64,000 bases of DNA from Papaver somniferum (taxonomy: Eukaryota > Streptophyta > Magnoliopsida > Ranunculales > Papaveraceae), in the NCBI RefSeq assembly GCF_003573695.1, contig NC_039358.1, positions 189,944,418 to 190,008,417 of the forward strand, given 5' to 3'. The notes under the pieces were generated by a model. That model made no database searches and was not told the DNA's origin. It worked only from the letters and a program-made list of their open reading frames with translations. The position numbers and the translations under genes are program-made. How positions within the stretch are numbered: the first letter of the stretch is position 1; each line of letters begins with the position of its first letter. This document shows positions 23,284-33,509 of this stretch, piece after piece.

Positions 23284-24167
23284 AAATTTTAGTGACAAAA
23301 CTATCAATACATATGGAATACAAAATAAATAAATAAATTTTGTAGCTTCTCTTCCACATGTCTGATCTCCTTGGTTCTTCAACACTACTCGAAATCTTCG
23401 TCACTTCCAAGTACTCCAATGTTTCCAAAGGTTGTAAGTTTAGCATCATCGTTGTTGAAAATCCGTAGCTATATCAATGAGAAAATAAGAATTCTCAATC
23501 ATTGTTACACACTGTCATAGTATTATTACACAACATCAAAGTTCAATTGTATAACAACTTCGACAACAATACTATGGTGATATGTATCACTCCCTCTTAG
23601 TCAATACTCTATCTCACATGGAAACCACTCCCCCTTACATAATGATCCGAAAACCATATGTATTTGTACTGTGAACTACACATTAATTCTCCCCCTTTTT
23701 TTCAATAAAATTGGCAAAGGTACGAAAACTAGTGGGATCCTAATGAAATTTCCATAAAGACATTTCATGACCAAAAGAAAGCACATATCAACTTTTTAAA
23801 TGCCATCATATAGCCGAAGATAAATGCATTCATCAAGGAGTTTATAAAGATACAAGATAACCCCTATAATATTCCACAACCGCACTCCCCACAAAGATTT
23901 GGAATTAAGCACAAGTTCAATTAAGAACTCTCCCCCATAAAATGTCATTCCCGAAAGAACAACAAGAGCGACCTTAATTTCACAAGAAAATAAGGATTTC
24001 TTTGGACATAAAAATCACATACGAATATTAATTTGAATCCAAAAATACTCAATTAAATTAACCACAAGAAAACCCATGACTAATTTAATCGGAAATGCTC
24101 AACATAAGAGAACTTACGGAGAAACAACTAAAATAACCAAAAGAAAATGATTAATTTAGTTGGTTAT
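23284..24167 (-). other. Copia 3' internal noncoding DNA
   Basis: No long ORF. Several CTCCCCCTT-like (minus: AAGGGGGAG) PPT-like blocks recur at 23270, 23630 and 23690, and short tandem-like units appear at 24090-24167 that continue beyond the gypsy insertion at 29795-29900. Confidence 0.55.
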
Positions 24168-24532
24168 TAGTGTAGCACAGAACAGGGGTAACAGGGATAG
24201 GTTTAAGTTTCGTCAGAAACTTAATAGAAAACTGATTCTAGGATCAAGATTCTAAGATAAAAGATTAATAAACAAACTTGATAATAATATTGATAATAAG
24301 ATGTGTCTTGTAAACAAGAGTTCCAGCCTTTATATAGACTTACATGAACTAATTAAAGGAAAGAGTTTGACGAAAACTAGAAAAGGAAATACTTGCAAAG
24401 CAAACTAACTTAAACTGACGTAATGGATCAACAGTCATAGTTGATCCAAAAGCATGAGGTCAACTGTTACAGTTGATACAGAAGAAAAGGATCAACAATC
24501 ATTGTTGATACAAAGAAAGATGTACTACATCA
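24168..24532 (-). repeat. 3' LTR of the gypsy element
   Basis: Minus strand: starts TGATGTAGTACATC, ends GTGCTACACTA, forming an imperfect terminal inverted repeat. It contains three short palindromes (24425-24447, 24458-24479, 24489-24511), two of them of the form GGATCAAC-N7-GTTGATCC or nearly so, and TATATAGA near 24335. Confidence 0.85.
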
Positions 24533-24546
24533 GTCCCCCCTTCTTG
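24533..24546 (-). promoter_or_regulatory. Gypsy polypurine tract
   Basis: Minus strand AAGAAGGGGGGAC, directly before the 3' LTR start TGATGTAG. Confidence 0.8.
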
Positions 24547-24565
24547 AAAGAAATTCTCCCTCGAG

Positions 24566-25771
24566 TTAAAGTATAGAAAGAACTTCATTCTCTCCATGGA
24601 ATTTGAAGATTTCTTGCACATTGAAGATATTAGAGATGTTCCAAGTCGATGGAAGATCAATAACATCAGCATTGTCACTGATGTTCTTCAAAATCTTGAA
24701 TGGTCCATATTTCTTCATCTTGGTCTTGTTATAAGTACCAGTAGGAAATCTTTCTTTTCTGAGATGAATCATAACCAATTCTCCTTCACCAAAAGTTTTA
24801 AGTCTTCTATGCTGATTGGCGTCGTCCTTGTACTTGTTGTTAGAATCTGCAAGCTTTGACTGTACCTCTTGATGTATGAGTGAAGCTTTCTCAACAAAGT
24901 TATCTGCCTTAGCATTTAATTTACGCAGCTTGGGAAGTACCACCAGATCTAAAATATGATTAGGAACCTTAGAATAAACAATTTGAAAAGGTGTCTTACC
25001 TGTATATCGATTAACTGAAGTGTTATAAGAAAATTCCATATGTGGAAGGAGATTATCCCATTGCTTCTATTTTCCTCCAATAACCTTGGCTCTAATCAGA
25101 TTTCCTAAAGATCGATTGACCACTTCAGTTTGTCCATCTGTTTGAGGGTGAGCAGTTGTACTATATTGAAGTTTAGTACCCAAACGCATCCATAAAGACT
25201 TCCAAAAGTAGCTCAAAAAATTAGTGTCTCGATCAGAAGTAATTGTTTTGGGAATTCCATGCAAACGTACTACTTCTTTGAAAAATAAATAAGCAACATT
25301 GGATGCATCAGTTGTTTTCTTGCATGCTATGAAGTGAGCCATATTTGAGTAACGATCAATAACTACCATAATAGAATCATTCCCCCTCACAGTACGTGGT
25401 AAACCAAGAACGAAATCCATGCTAATATCCACCCAAGGAGCTTCAGGAATTGGTAGAGGAGTATACAAGCCAGTGTTTTGAATATTACCTTTAGACTGTT
25501 GACAAACCATGCATTTTTGTACGTACTTTTGAACATCTCTTTTAATAGAAGGCCAAAAATAACGTTCTTCAACCAAAGCTATTGTTTTATCACGTCCAAA
25601 ATGTCCACCAAGGCCACTGCCATGTAATTCTTGGATGAGATGAAGACGTAGGGAACATTGTACATAAACGATTTCCTTTAAAGAGAAACCCTTCTTGAAT
25701 GAGAAAATCATCAACACTTCCTGTTGAAGAACCACACTTGTCCCAAAGTTGCTTAAATTCTTTGTCTTCAC
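24566..25771 (-). pseudogene. Gypsy integrase, one stop and one frameshift
   Basis: HHCC zinc finger (H in [15 protein letters not shown], then CMVCQQSK), then the rve core: D in [14 protein letters not shown] in [13 protein letters not shown] in [17 protein letters not shown] at 25065-25067 interrupts IGGK-KQWDNLLPH, and the frame resumes at MEFSYNTSVN. The C-terminal part has GELVMIHLRKERFP and KYGPFKILK, ending FNVQEIFKFHG. The frame joins the RNase H part through a shift at about 25650. Otherwise the domain is complete. Confidence 0.88.
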
Positions 25772-26912
25772 TATATAAATCTTTTAAGAAATCAAAGGCT
25801 AAACTCTCATGTTTAAGAGTAACCAGAAGATGAGCTCTCCTACTCAAAGCATCAGCAACTTGATTAAGTTTTCCACTTTGATGTTTAATGTAAAAAGTAT
25901 ATTGGTTAATAGTAGATAACCATCTATCATGCATCCAATTGACCTTTGCTGAAGTTTTCAAAAACTTGAGAGCTTGATTATCAGTATTGACAACAAATTC
26001 ACTGTGAATAAGATAAGGATGCCAATTCTTAAGATCTTGAACAAGAGAAATTAATTCCAACTCATAAGTAGACCACTTCTTCCTTGTATCTGAATTCTTT
26101 TCACTATAGTATGTAACTGGATGTCCTTCCTGAGATAACACAGCACCAATACCAACAACAGAAGCATCACAATGAATCTCAAAAGGTTTATCAAAATTTG
26201 GCATGGCAAGAACAGGTGCACTGCACAATTTTTCCTTAAGAAGATTAAAGCTCTTATCTGCTTCTTCAGTCCACTCAAAAGTATCACACTTCAAACAATC
26301 TGTCAAACCAGCTGCAATGGTACTAAAGTTTCTCACAAATCTTCTATAGAAAGAAGCTAACCCATGAAAACTTCTTACTTCATGAATAGATGTTGGAGTA
26401 GGCCAATCCACAATTGCCTTAACTTTAGAATCATCCACAGAAATACCAGTATCCGACACAACATATCCCAAGAAAGTGACCTTGTTTGTAAAGAAAGTGC
26501 ACTTCTTTATATTCACATACAAAACATTGTCCTGCAGTGCCTGAAAGACTTGAGATAAATGTGAAATATGCTCTTCTTCATTGTTGCTAAAAATCAGTAT
26601 GTCATCAAAATATACAATGACAAACTTTTCAAGAAAAGGTTGCAGAACTTGATTCATGAGGCGCATAAAAGTACTAGGAGCATTAGATAATCCAAAAGGA
26701 ATGACTAACCACTCATATAAACCTTCTTTTGTTTTGAAAGCTGTTTTCCATTCATCACCTTCTCGAATACGTATTTGATGATACCCACTACGTAAATCAA
26801 GCTTTATAAACACTTTAGCACGCGAAAGCATATCTATCATGTCATCAATTCTTGGTATGGGAAACCTATATGGTATAGTAACTCTGTTTAATGCTCTATA
26901 GTCTATACACAT
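25590..26912 (-). pseudogene. Gypsy reverse transcriptase and RNase H
   Basis: MCIDYRALN starts the visible frame, but the true polyprotein runs in from CASPAF, one base out of frame at about 26939. [22 protein letters not shown] and the catalytic YFDDILIF (residues 101-108) are present. The RNase H has D in [17 protein letters not shown] in [12 protein letters not shown] in [11 protein letters not shown] and DALSR. The frame is lost at the entry to the integrase. All catalytic residues are retained. Confidence 0.9.
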
Positions 26913-26938
26913 ACGATGTCCACCATCCTTTTTGTCTA

Positions 26939-29321
26939 CTAAAAGGCTGGACTAGCACAAGGAATTTTGCTAAGTCTTACCAAACCTTTTTGTAACAAAT
27001 CATCAACCTGACCTTGAAAAATCTCATGTTCTTTAGGACTTAACCTATAATGAGGTTGATTAGGAATAGAAGTTCCAGGTATAAAGTTTATCTGATGTTG
27101 TAGATCTCTTAATGTAGGCAAAACATTGGGTAATTCAGTAGGAAATAAGTCATTGAAAGAAGATAATAAAGGTTGTACCTTGTCTGGAATTTCCACCATT
27201 GGTTTATCAGCTTCATGAGAACTCAAAGAATGATTTGGTTGTAAAGAATGAACAATGGTAGCAACTAGTGCATTTGTCTTCTTATCTGATGGTTCCTTGA
27301 CTGAATTAGAAGATTGTAAAGGCCATATAACTTTAGTAAACCCTTCATGAACAAAGGAATAAATATTCTCATAGCAGTTATGAACAGCACGAATATCATA
27401 CTGCCATGGTCTTCCCAATAATAAACTTGCTGCAGTCATGTTAATAACATCACATAAAACATAATCTGAATACTCAGGGAAAGAAAACTTCACCAAACAT
27501 TGATGATTAATTTGCTGAGTGGAAGAGTTGTTTATCCATCCAACTGAATACGGTTTTGGATGAAGAGTAACAGGTAAACCAAATTTCTCAACTAACTTTG
27601 CAGAAACATAGTTTTCTGTACTTCCACTGTCAATGATTATAGTGCAAAGCTTCTCTTCAATGAAACAATGAGATCTGAAAATATTATGTCTCTGAGTAGG
27701 ACATGGTTCAGTGATTAAAACTGGTCGAATCATCCCAAGGAAATCTGCATCATAAGTCTCGTGTTCTTGAAGATAAAATAATTCATCATCTTCTAATGCT
27801 TCTTCTTCTTGTGTTTCGTCTGAAGTTTCATTAATGTAAGCATGGAATTTGCGACAATCACTAGAAGTATGGCCAGTTTGGTTGCACTTGTTACATTTAT
27901 CTCCTCGAAATTTTGAATAAGGGTTAGAGGGTTTAGATAATGGTGGAAAATCTTGTTGAAAATGATTACCTTTAGTATTGCGAACAAAATTTCGTTGTGG
28001 AGGAGGCTGAGGTGGCTTAGAAGATGAGATATGCATTGTAGGAGCAGGTTCTGAAGGAACAGAAGTAGGTTGTTGTTGCTGGTATGGTTGGTTTGCACTT
28101 CTGTCATGTGGATCAACAAAGACAGTTGATCCCTGTGAGGATGGATCAACAACGACTGTTGATCCCTTTTCAGCTTGGTAACCATAAGAATAATTATATG
28201 GTCTAGCAGTTTTAGAAAAGTGTTGATAACGAGCTTGACGTGGAGTTGCTTGTCCAGAGGTACTGAGTACACGCCTTTCAACTCTAATAGCTTGTTGGAT
28301 GGCTTCAACCATTGTAAACACGGAATGCGTCAGTCCCTGTTGAATTAAATTATTCAAACCAACTATAGAACGTGCAACTAATTGCTCTTCATTTTCATTC
28401 AATTGGTTACGAGCAACTAAAGCATAGAACTCAACAACGTATTCTTCGACTAATCTGGCCCCTTGTCGACAGTTCTGAATCTTAATAAAAAGTTGTTGCA
28501 TATAATCTCTAGGTAAGAATTTATCTCTTAATAATTGTCTCATTCTTTTCCATGTACGTATAGGAGGTTTATGATCATTGCGTCGATCTTCACCGAGTTT
28601 TTCCCACCAAGCTGCAGCTCCACCTTTTAATTTATAAGCTACCAGTTTCACCTGAGAAGATTCAGGAACTTCCATGAAAGTGAAAAAGGAATCGACTTCA
28701 TAAAACCAATCCAGCAAGTCTTCAATATGTAAACCACTATGAAAACTAGGTATATCAGCCTTCAACTTATATTCTGGTAAAGTTCCATAAGGATTCATAC
28801 CAGATTTTAATCGTTTTTCATCAACCCATTGTTGCTCTTTGAGTTCTTCAGCTTTGTCATCTTCATCATAGTTGAGGGGTATGGTAATCTTTTTTTTTGT
28901 TAACATAACCTTCCAAGGGTTCCTTGTGGTAAAGGGTATAGGAAATATTCTCAGGAATATTATCATTCTGAGTAAAAGAAGGTTTATCTTTTTTGGTTTC
29001 ATCTTCTTCTTTTTCGCCAGAGCTTTGGTCCCCTTCTGTATCATCGGTTAATTTAGGCATCACCAAGTCACCAAAACCAGCATGTTTCCATATTTTTTCT
29101 AAAAAATCTCCATGCACAGCAAGTGCATATTTTAGAGAATTTGTAGCTGAATCAAGCTTGGTAGCAAACTTGGTTTCTAAGGAACTAAAAGAGGTTTCAA
29201 TTTTGTTGCCGAGCTTGGTTTCAAGTGCTGCACTGATCTTGGTTTCAAGTGCTGCGATGATCTTGGTTTTGAGTGCTGTGACAATGGCATCAATTTCAGT
29301 TGGTGTTAACTTTTCTCCCAT
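26939..29321 (-). pseudogene. Gypsy gag and protease
   Basis: ATG at 29321 opens a helical N-terminus (alternating LETK and AALETK words). A frameshift in an oligo-T run (plus strand about 28891-28899) moves it to the frame that carries the capsid-like region (DLLDWFYEVDSFF...WWEKLGED) and a zinc knuckle, CNKCNQTGHTSSDC. The protease active site is IIIDSGSTENYVS. Two GGATCAAC-N7-GTTGATCC palindromes at 28110-28132 and 28143-28165 are part of the coding sequence and yield a GSTVVVDP/GSTVFVDP repeat. Confidence 0.85.
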
Positions 29322-29419
29322 TGTAACGAAAGGTAGTTGGGTGAAAATTTAGGGTTTTGAGTTGTTGCGGAAGATGTGGAAAGGATCTGTTTCTAGATAA
29401 AAATCTAAAAACTTTGTAT

Positions 29420-29428
29420 TTGATACCA
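29420..29428 (-). promoter_or_regulatory. Gypsy primer binding site (partial match)
   Basis: Minus strand TGGTATCAAA next to the LTR end. The first eight bases match the initiator tRNA-Met primer site (TGGTATCAGAGC); the rest does not, so the site is decayed or uses another tRNA. Confidence 0.55.
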
Positions 29429-29430
29429 AC

Positions 29431-29794
29431 TAGTGTAGCACAGAACATGGGTAACAGGGATAGGTTTAAGTTTCGTCAGAAACTTAATAGAAAACTGATT
29501 CTAGGATCAAGATTCTAAGATAAAAGATTGATAAACAAACTTGGTAATAATATTGATAATAAGATGTGTCTTGTAAACAAGAGTTCCAGCCTTTATATAG
29601 ACTTACATGAACTGATTAAAGGAAAGAGTTTGACGAAAACTAGAAAAGGAAATACTTGCGAAGCAAACTAACTTAAACTGACGTAATGGATCAACAGTCA
29701 TAGTTGATCCAAAAGCATGAGGTCAACTGTTACAGTTGATACAGAAGAAAAGGATCAACAATCATTATTGCACAGAGAAAGATGTACTACATCA
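29431..29794 (-). repeat. 5' LTR of the gypsy element
   Basis: Matches 24168-24532 with only a handful of differences, mostly near the outer end, where the third palindrome is degraded. Palindromes are at 29688-29710 and 29721-29742. Confidence 0.85.
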
Positions 29795-30466
29795 TTTATG
29801 CACGACATAGGGAACCTTACGGAGCAACAACTAAGTTAATCATAAGAGAATGATCAACCCAGTCGGTTGTGCTCAACATAAGAAACCTTATGGAACAAAA
29901 ACAGTATATGCACAAAAATGTGGATCGGAGATCGACCAAATACTGCGGAATAGACAAGGATTCATCCTATTTTCCATCACTATTTGCGCAATGACATACA
30001 ATAGACGTAATCCTCGTAAATAAAAGTTTTATCCTTTCTTCCATCAAAATATGTCATAAAAGACTTTAACTTTTGTAATGTCAAAAGTTCATTCATTCTT
30101 TTATCAATACATGCATATCGACATACGAAAGACTTAACTTTTGACAAAGTATGGGACAATCAAAGTTCACGGATGCAAACACACATATCCCATAACATAT
30201 TTGCAATATATAAAACCATAAAGATTAATACTGCAAAAATCTTCTTTCAAACAATTTTATAATTTAACCAAATAAACCTAAAAAATAAAGATGAAAACGT
30301 CGGACATAGCTATGTGTAATCATAATAATGGCTCCAAAACTAGTTATTCTTCCTAAAATACAAGAAATAAAGATTCTCATAAGAAGATTTACTAGACGGA
30401 ATAAAATCAACAAGCTAAAGAACAAGGATAGACACTAAAACCATCAAAACCGAACACGAACTGAAA
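29795..30466 (-). other. Copia 3' internal noncoding DNA, with tandem units
   Basis: Starts with repeat units (GAACCTTACGGAGCAACAAC...) that pair with 24090-24167 across the gypsy insertion. The remainder is A/T-rich without a gene. Confidence 0.55.
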
Positions 30467-30886
30467 TCAAATAGACGTTTCGAAATCCTCACGAGCCTTG
30501 ATGTCTTTGAGCTTGTGATTGACAACATCTACTGCTTCTTCAGAGAAGATATCTTTATTGAGAAGATCTTTAACATGTGTCTTTATGAGACCAAGGTCAG
30601 AAGTAACATTTTTCAACTCAGTTCTTAACACATCAAGACTCTTCAAAGTATCAACGAGCTGCAGTTTTTCTTCCTCAAAATATTTAAGAAAATCATGAAC
30701 CACTTCAGCAGAGACCATATCCTCATTCTCAACATCCTGATGTGTATAGGCATAGTAACATGAGGCATTAGGATGATCATCTTCTACTAGGGTTCTTTTC
30801 TTCCTTCCCTTGGACTCGAAACCAATACCTTTGTCAAGAAACCCTTTTGCAAAACTGCTAGAGTTAGAAGAAGACATCCTTGACAA
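30467..30886 (-). CDS. Unknown small protein in the copia 3' region
   Basis: 139 codons from ATG at 30886. The N-terminus is serine-rich, followed by a basic patch (SKGRKKR), then an acidic and helical C-terminal half (EEEKLQLVDTLKSL...LKDIKARE) that may form a coiled coil. No signal peptide, membrane segment or known motif. It lies downstream of where pol would end and 25 bp inside the E2 insertion site, which suggests an extra ORF of the copia element. It is intact, but nothing shows that it is expressed. Confidence 0.4.
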   Translation of the reverse strand: MSRMSSSNSSSFAKGFLDKGIGFESKGRKKRTLVEDDHPNASCYYAYTHQDVENEDMVSAEVVHDFLKYFEEEKLQLVDTLKSLDVLRTELKNVTSDLGLIKTHVKDLLNKDIFSEEAVDVVNHKLKDIKAREDFETSI

Positions 30887-30915
30887 ACCACAAAAAAAAT
30901 ATATCCCAGAGTATG

Positions 30916-32454
30916 TGATAGACGCATTTATGTGTCTATTTTGTTCTCAATGTTCTGTATTGTTAGACTCGATTAAGTACTTATTGTGTTATTTTGTGTT
31001 CTTGTAGGAAATTTTAGAGAAATAAGCCCTTGCGGCGAAATGGGCTCAAAAAGCAGTGTTTTACACCCCGGAGAAATGTACCGTAGGCACCCCAGAAATG
31101 CACCGGAAGCGTCCCAGAAATGTCCCGGAGGAACCCAAAAAAATTACTATTTCCACCCCAATTGATATTCGCACCCCAGCACTCTGGATAAGGGGCACCT
31201 TCAACAATTTGAATTTGTGTTTTTGGCGGGAAATGAAGTTTTCAACTGGCAGAATTTTGATTGTCAAAATGAATGGGTTAGAGTGCGATTCAATCACTGA
31301 AAATTGGCAGAAAGATGTGATTTGGCATAAGGAACAAAGTTTGGGTGGTGGTTTCGATCAAATTTGGCTGGAATACGTGTTTTGATTCTCGAGTTCAAAA
31401 CAGGGCAAGCATGCACTGGAGGATGATAATCACGCGTCATGGAGAGTTATGGACGTGTTCTGATGATGTGGAATGGCTCGAGCATCACTTTTGGTCGTGA
31501 AGAATCGATTTGGAGCGTGGAGGGAGGAAGTTTACGCAAGAAATTCCAAGTTTGGTAAGAAAATATTCGGAAAATATTGTTATTCACTGCCCGCATAATG
31601 AAGAATTATATTGGAGTTATTGGCGAGATTTGGAGCTGTTGTTGGGTATAAATAGGCTCTTAGGGTCTACTAGAGAGGGTGTCGAGAGTTTGGGGTCGAG
31701 AGGAGGTCCAGAGAAGCAGAAATCAAGAGTTGATGAAACTATGTTGTTGTTGTTGCTGCTGATGAAGAACACCAAGAACACGAAGAACGGACTCGCAAGG
31801 ACAGTCGTTTATCAACAGTGTCTAAGACGCACAGCCGTGGGTCGCAGTGCAGTCTAAACAGCAGCAGCACTTGTCTTTTATCGTTCATTCTGTGACGCTT
31901 TTTGTGCGTCGCAGATTACAGTTTTACACCATTTTCTCCTTTTCTCTCCATTGTAAACACCATTTGAGCTATAAAAATATATTTTGAGCGTGTTTTCATC
32001 ATGATGAGTTAAACCCCAACACTGGGACGGCGGAGGAGGTCGAATTTCATCCATGTGGTAATTTCATTAATTCTTTTATTTACTTTTTGCACTAATTTTA
32101 ATTGAATTAAGATTTTAAATTAATTACTTGTGATTTCATTTGATGGAGTATGCTTAGTCCTAGGGATTTTTGATATGCCATGCTTAAGAAATACAAGTAA
32201 TATTTTATAAAATCTATCTTGGCAATAAACTAGAGTTAATATTTGTTTTGTTTTTGAACTATAATTGCTAGAATTAATTTCTGAACCATTTGAAAATGAA
32301 AAAAAACGGCCGAATCTTTAGTCCCAGTACTCTTGCCCATATTGTTAATATTTTTTGTATATATTTATTTTCTATTAAATCTAAAAATTCCATTTCCTTC
32401 ACAAGTCTGAAACGAATCCTATTTACTACAACCCCAGAAAAAAACCATTAATCA
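30916..32454 (+). repeat. E2 5' LTR
   Basis: TGATAGACGC...ATTAATCA, 1539 bp. A TATA box TATAAATA lies at 31647-31654. From about 31694 on it diverges strongly from the 3' LTR. Confidence 0.93.
31647..31654 (+). promoter_or_regulatory. E2 TATA box
   Basis: TATAAATA in GGGTATAAATAGGCTC. The matching box in the 3' LTR is at 37361-37368. It predicts a transcript start near 31675-31690. Confidence 0.65.
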
Positions 32455-32457
32455 TTT

Positions 32458-32475
32458 TGGCGCCGCCGACGCGGA
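32458..32475 (+). promoter_or_regulatory. E2 primer binding site
   Basis: TGGCGCCGCCGACGCGGA, three bases after the LTR. The first nine bases equal the E3 site; Athila elements are known to use a tRNA-Asp primer site beginning TGGCGCCG. The 3' part differs from the usual form. Confidence 0.7.
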
Positions 32476-33509
32476 TTTGTGCTTAGGTAGAATTTTTAGG
32501 TTTTTTTTTTTTTACTATTATTTGTTCCTTTTTACGTTTCTTTTTGTATCTTTGATTTACAGGTTCGAAGTGGAATACTAAGGACTTGGGAACAAAAAGC
32601 TTAAAGCTAAAAGCTAAAAGCTGAAAGAGAAGACAAAAAAGACATGATTTTTATTTAGGATTTGTAAATAGGCTTTATTTTTCATAATTTTTTGTAATTT
32701 TTGGACTTTTTATTTGGACTTTATTCTGGACAATTGGACTTTATTCTTTTTTTAACCCTACGGAAGGGTATTATTAAAAAAAAATTATATAAACTGTGTG
32801 CAGGGAAGGACGACGATTACTATATCGTCTCGGCCCCTCGGGTTTGTACATGACATAGGAGTCGTGGCCCGAGTCGACTTCAACGGTTCATCCCCCGTCT
32901 GGTACGGGAGGTAAGTCCATCGAAACACTCGCGAATCTCCTGTCAGCGGGTTTACTGTATTCCTTAAGGTGATTCATTGATTAAGGACGAATTTGGACGG
33001 TTTTTAAATTCCTAGTAAAGGGCAAGGCCTGGCCAATACAAGATAAGGGTTCGGATTTCATCACCGCTCCCTTCTTGCCCGCCTTAGGAAAACAAAACCT
33101 AACGCGAACCCAAGCTTTAAAATTTGGAATAGAACGAGACCGATAGGGTAACGAGCTTAATAGGAAACTCGTTCGAAAAATATTGGTTGCTCTTTAAGCA
33201 CACTTCAAAGTTCATGATGGTTTCTGTGAGTTGAATGCGTGACTCCGCCGCCTTCTAATGCGGTGAGGCCTTGGGTATCAAAGCTCTACTAAGCTTCCCT
33301 CGCCTCGATTCAACTTACATTAGCTCGGATTGATTCCAGAGGGGTGTGCTCAAATTGTAACGAATTCCTTTCGAAGGAATAGAAGCTGGTCTAGAAAACA
33401 ATCTAAGTGAAGCCATCATGCTTTTTTTTTGCTAGAAATCTTTAGGTTTGTTTTGGTAGAGTCGAGTCGGCCTTGTTTGTGGTTGTGTAGAATTCCCTTG
33501 CAATTAAGA
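32476..33509 (+). other. E2 leader
   Basis: About 1 kb with no ORF of note between PBS and the first ATG. It contains an oligo-T tract, a more GC-rich block at 32800-33120 and a possible acceptor (CAATTAAG) just before the start codon. Confidence 0.5.

Larger units (their letters stand above)
24168..29794 (-). mobile_element. Ty3/gypsy element, chromovirus-like, with both LTRs
   Basis: It has LTRs of about 365 bp at both ends (roughly 98% alike by eye), gag, protease, RT, RNase H and integrase in that order on the minus strand, and a PPT. Flanks share TTAT (GTTAT left, TTTAT right), so a slightly decayed 5-bp target duplication is likely. Pol is broken by three frameshifts and one stop. The integrase C-terminus (HLRKERFPTGTYNK) resembles chromoviruses of the CRM/Reina group, although I see no clear chromodomain. 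Confidence 0.9.

Noticed and set aside
31056..31385. 109-codon ORF, repeated at 36767-37099
   Set aside because: It lies in the U3 of both E2 LTRs, upstream of the TATA box, so duplication explains its conservation.
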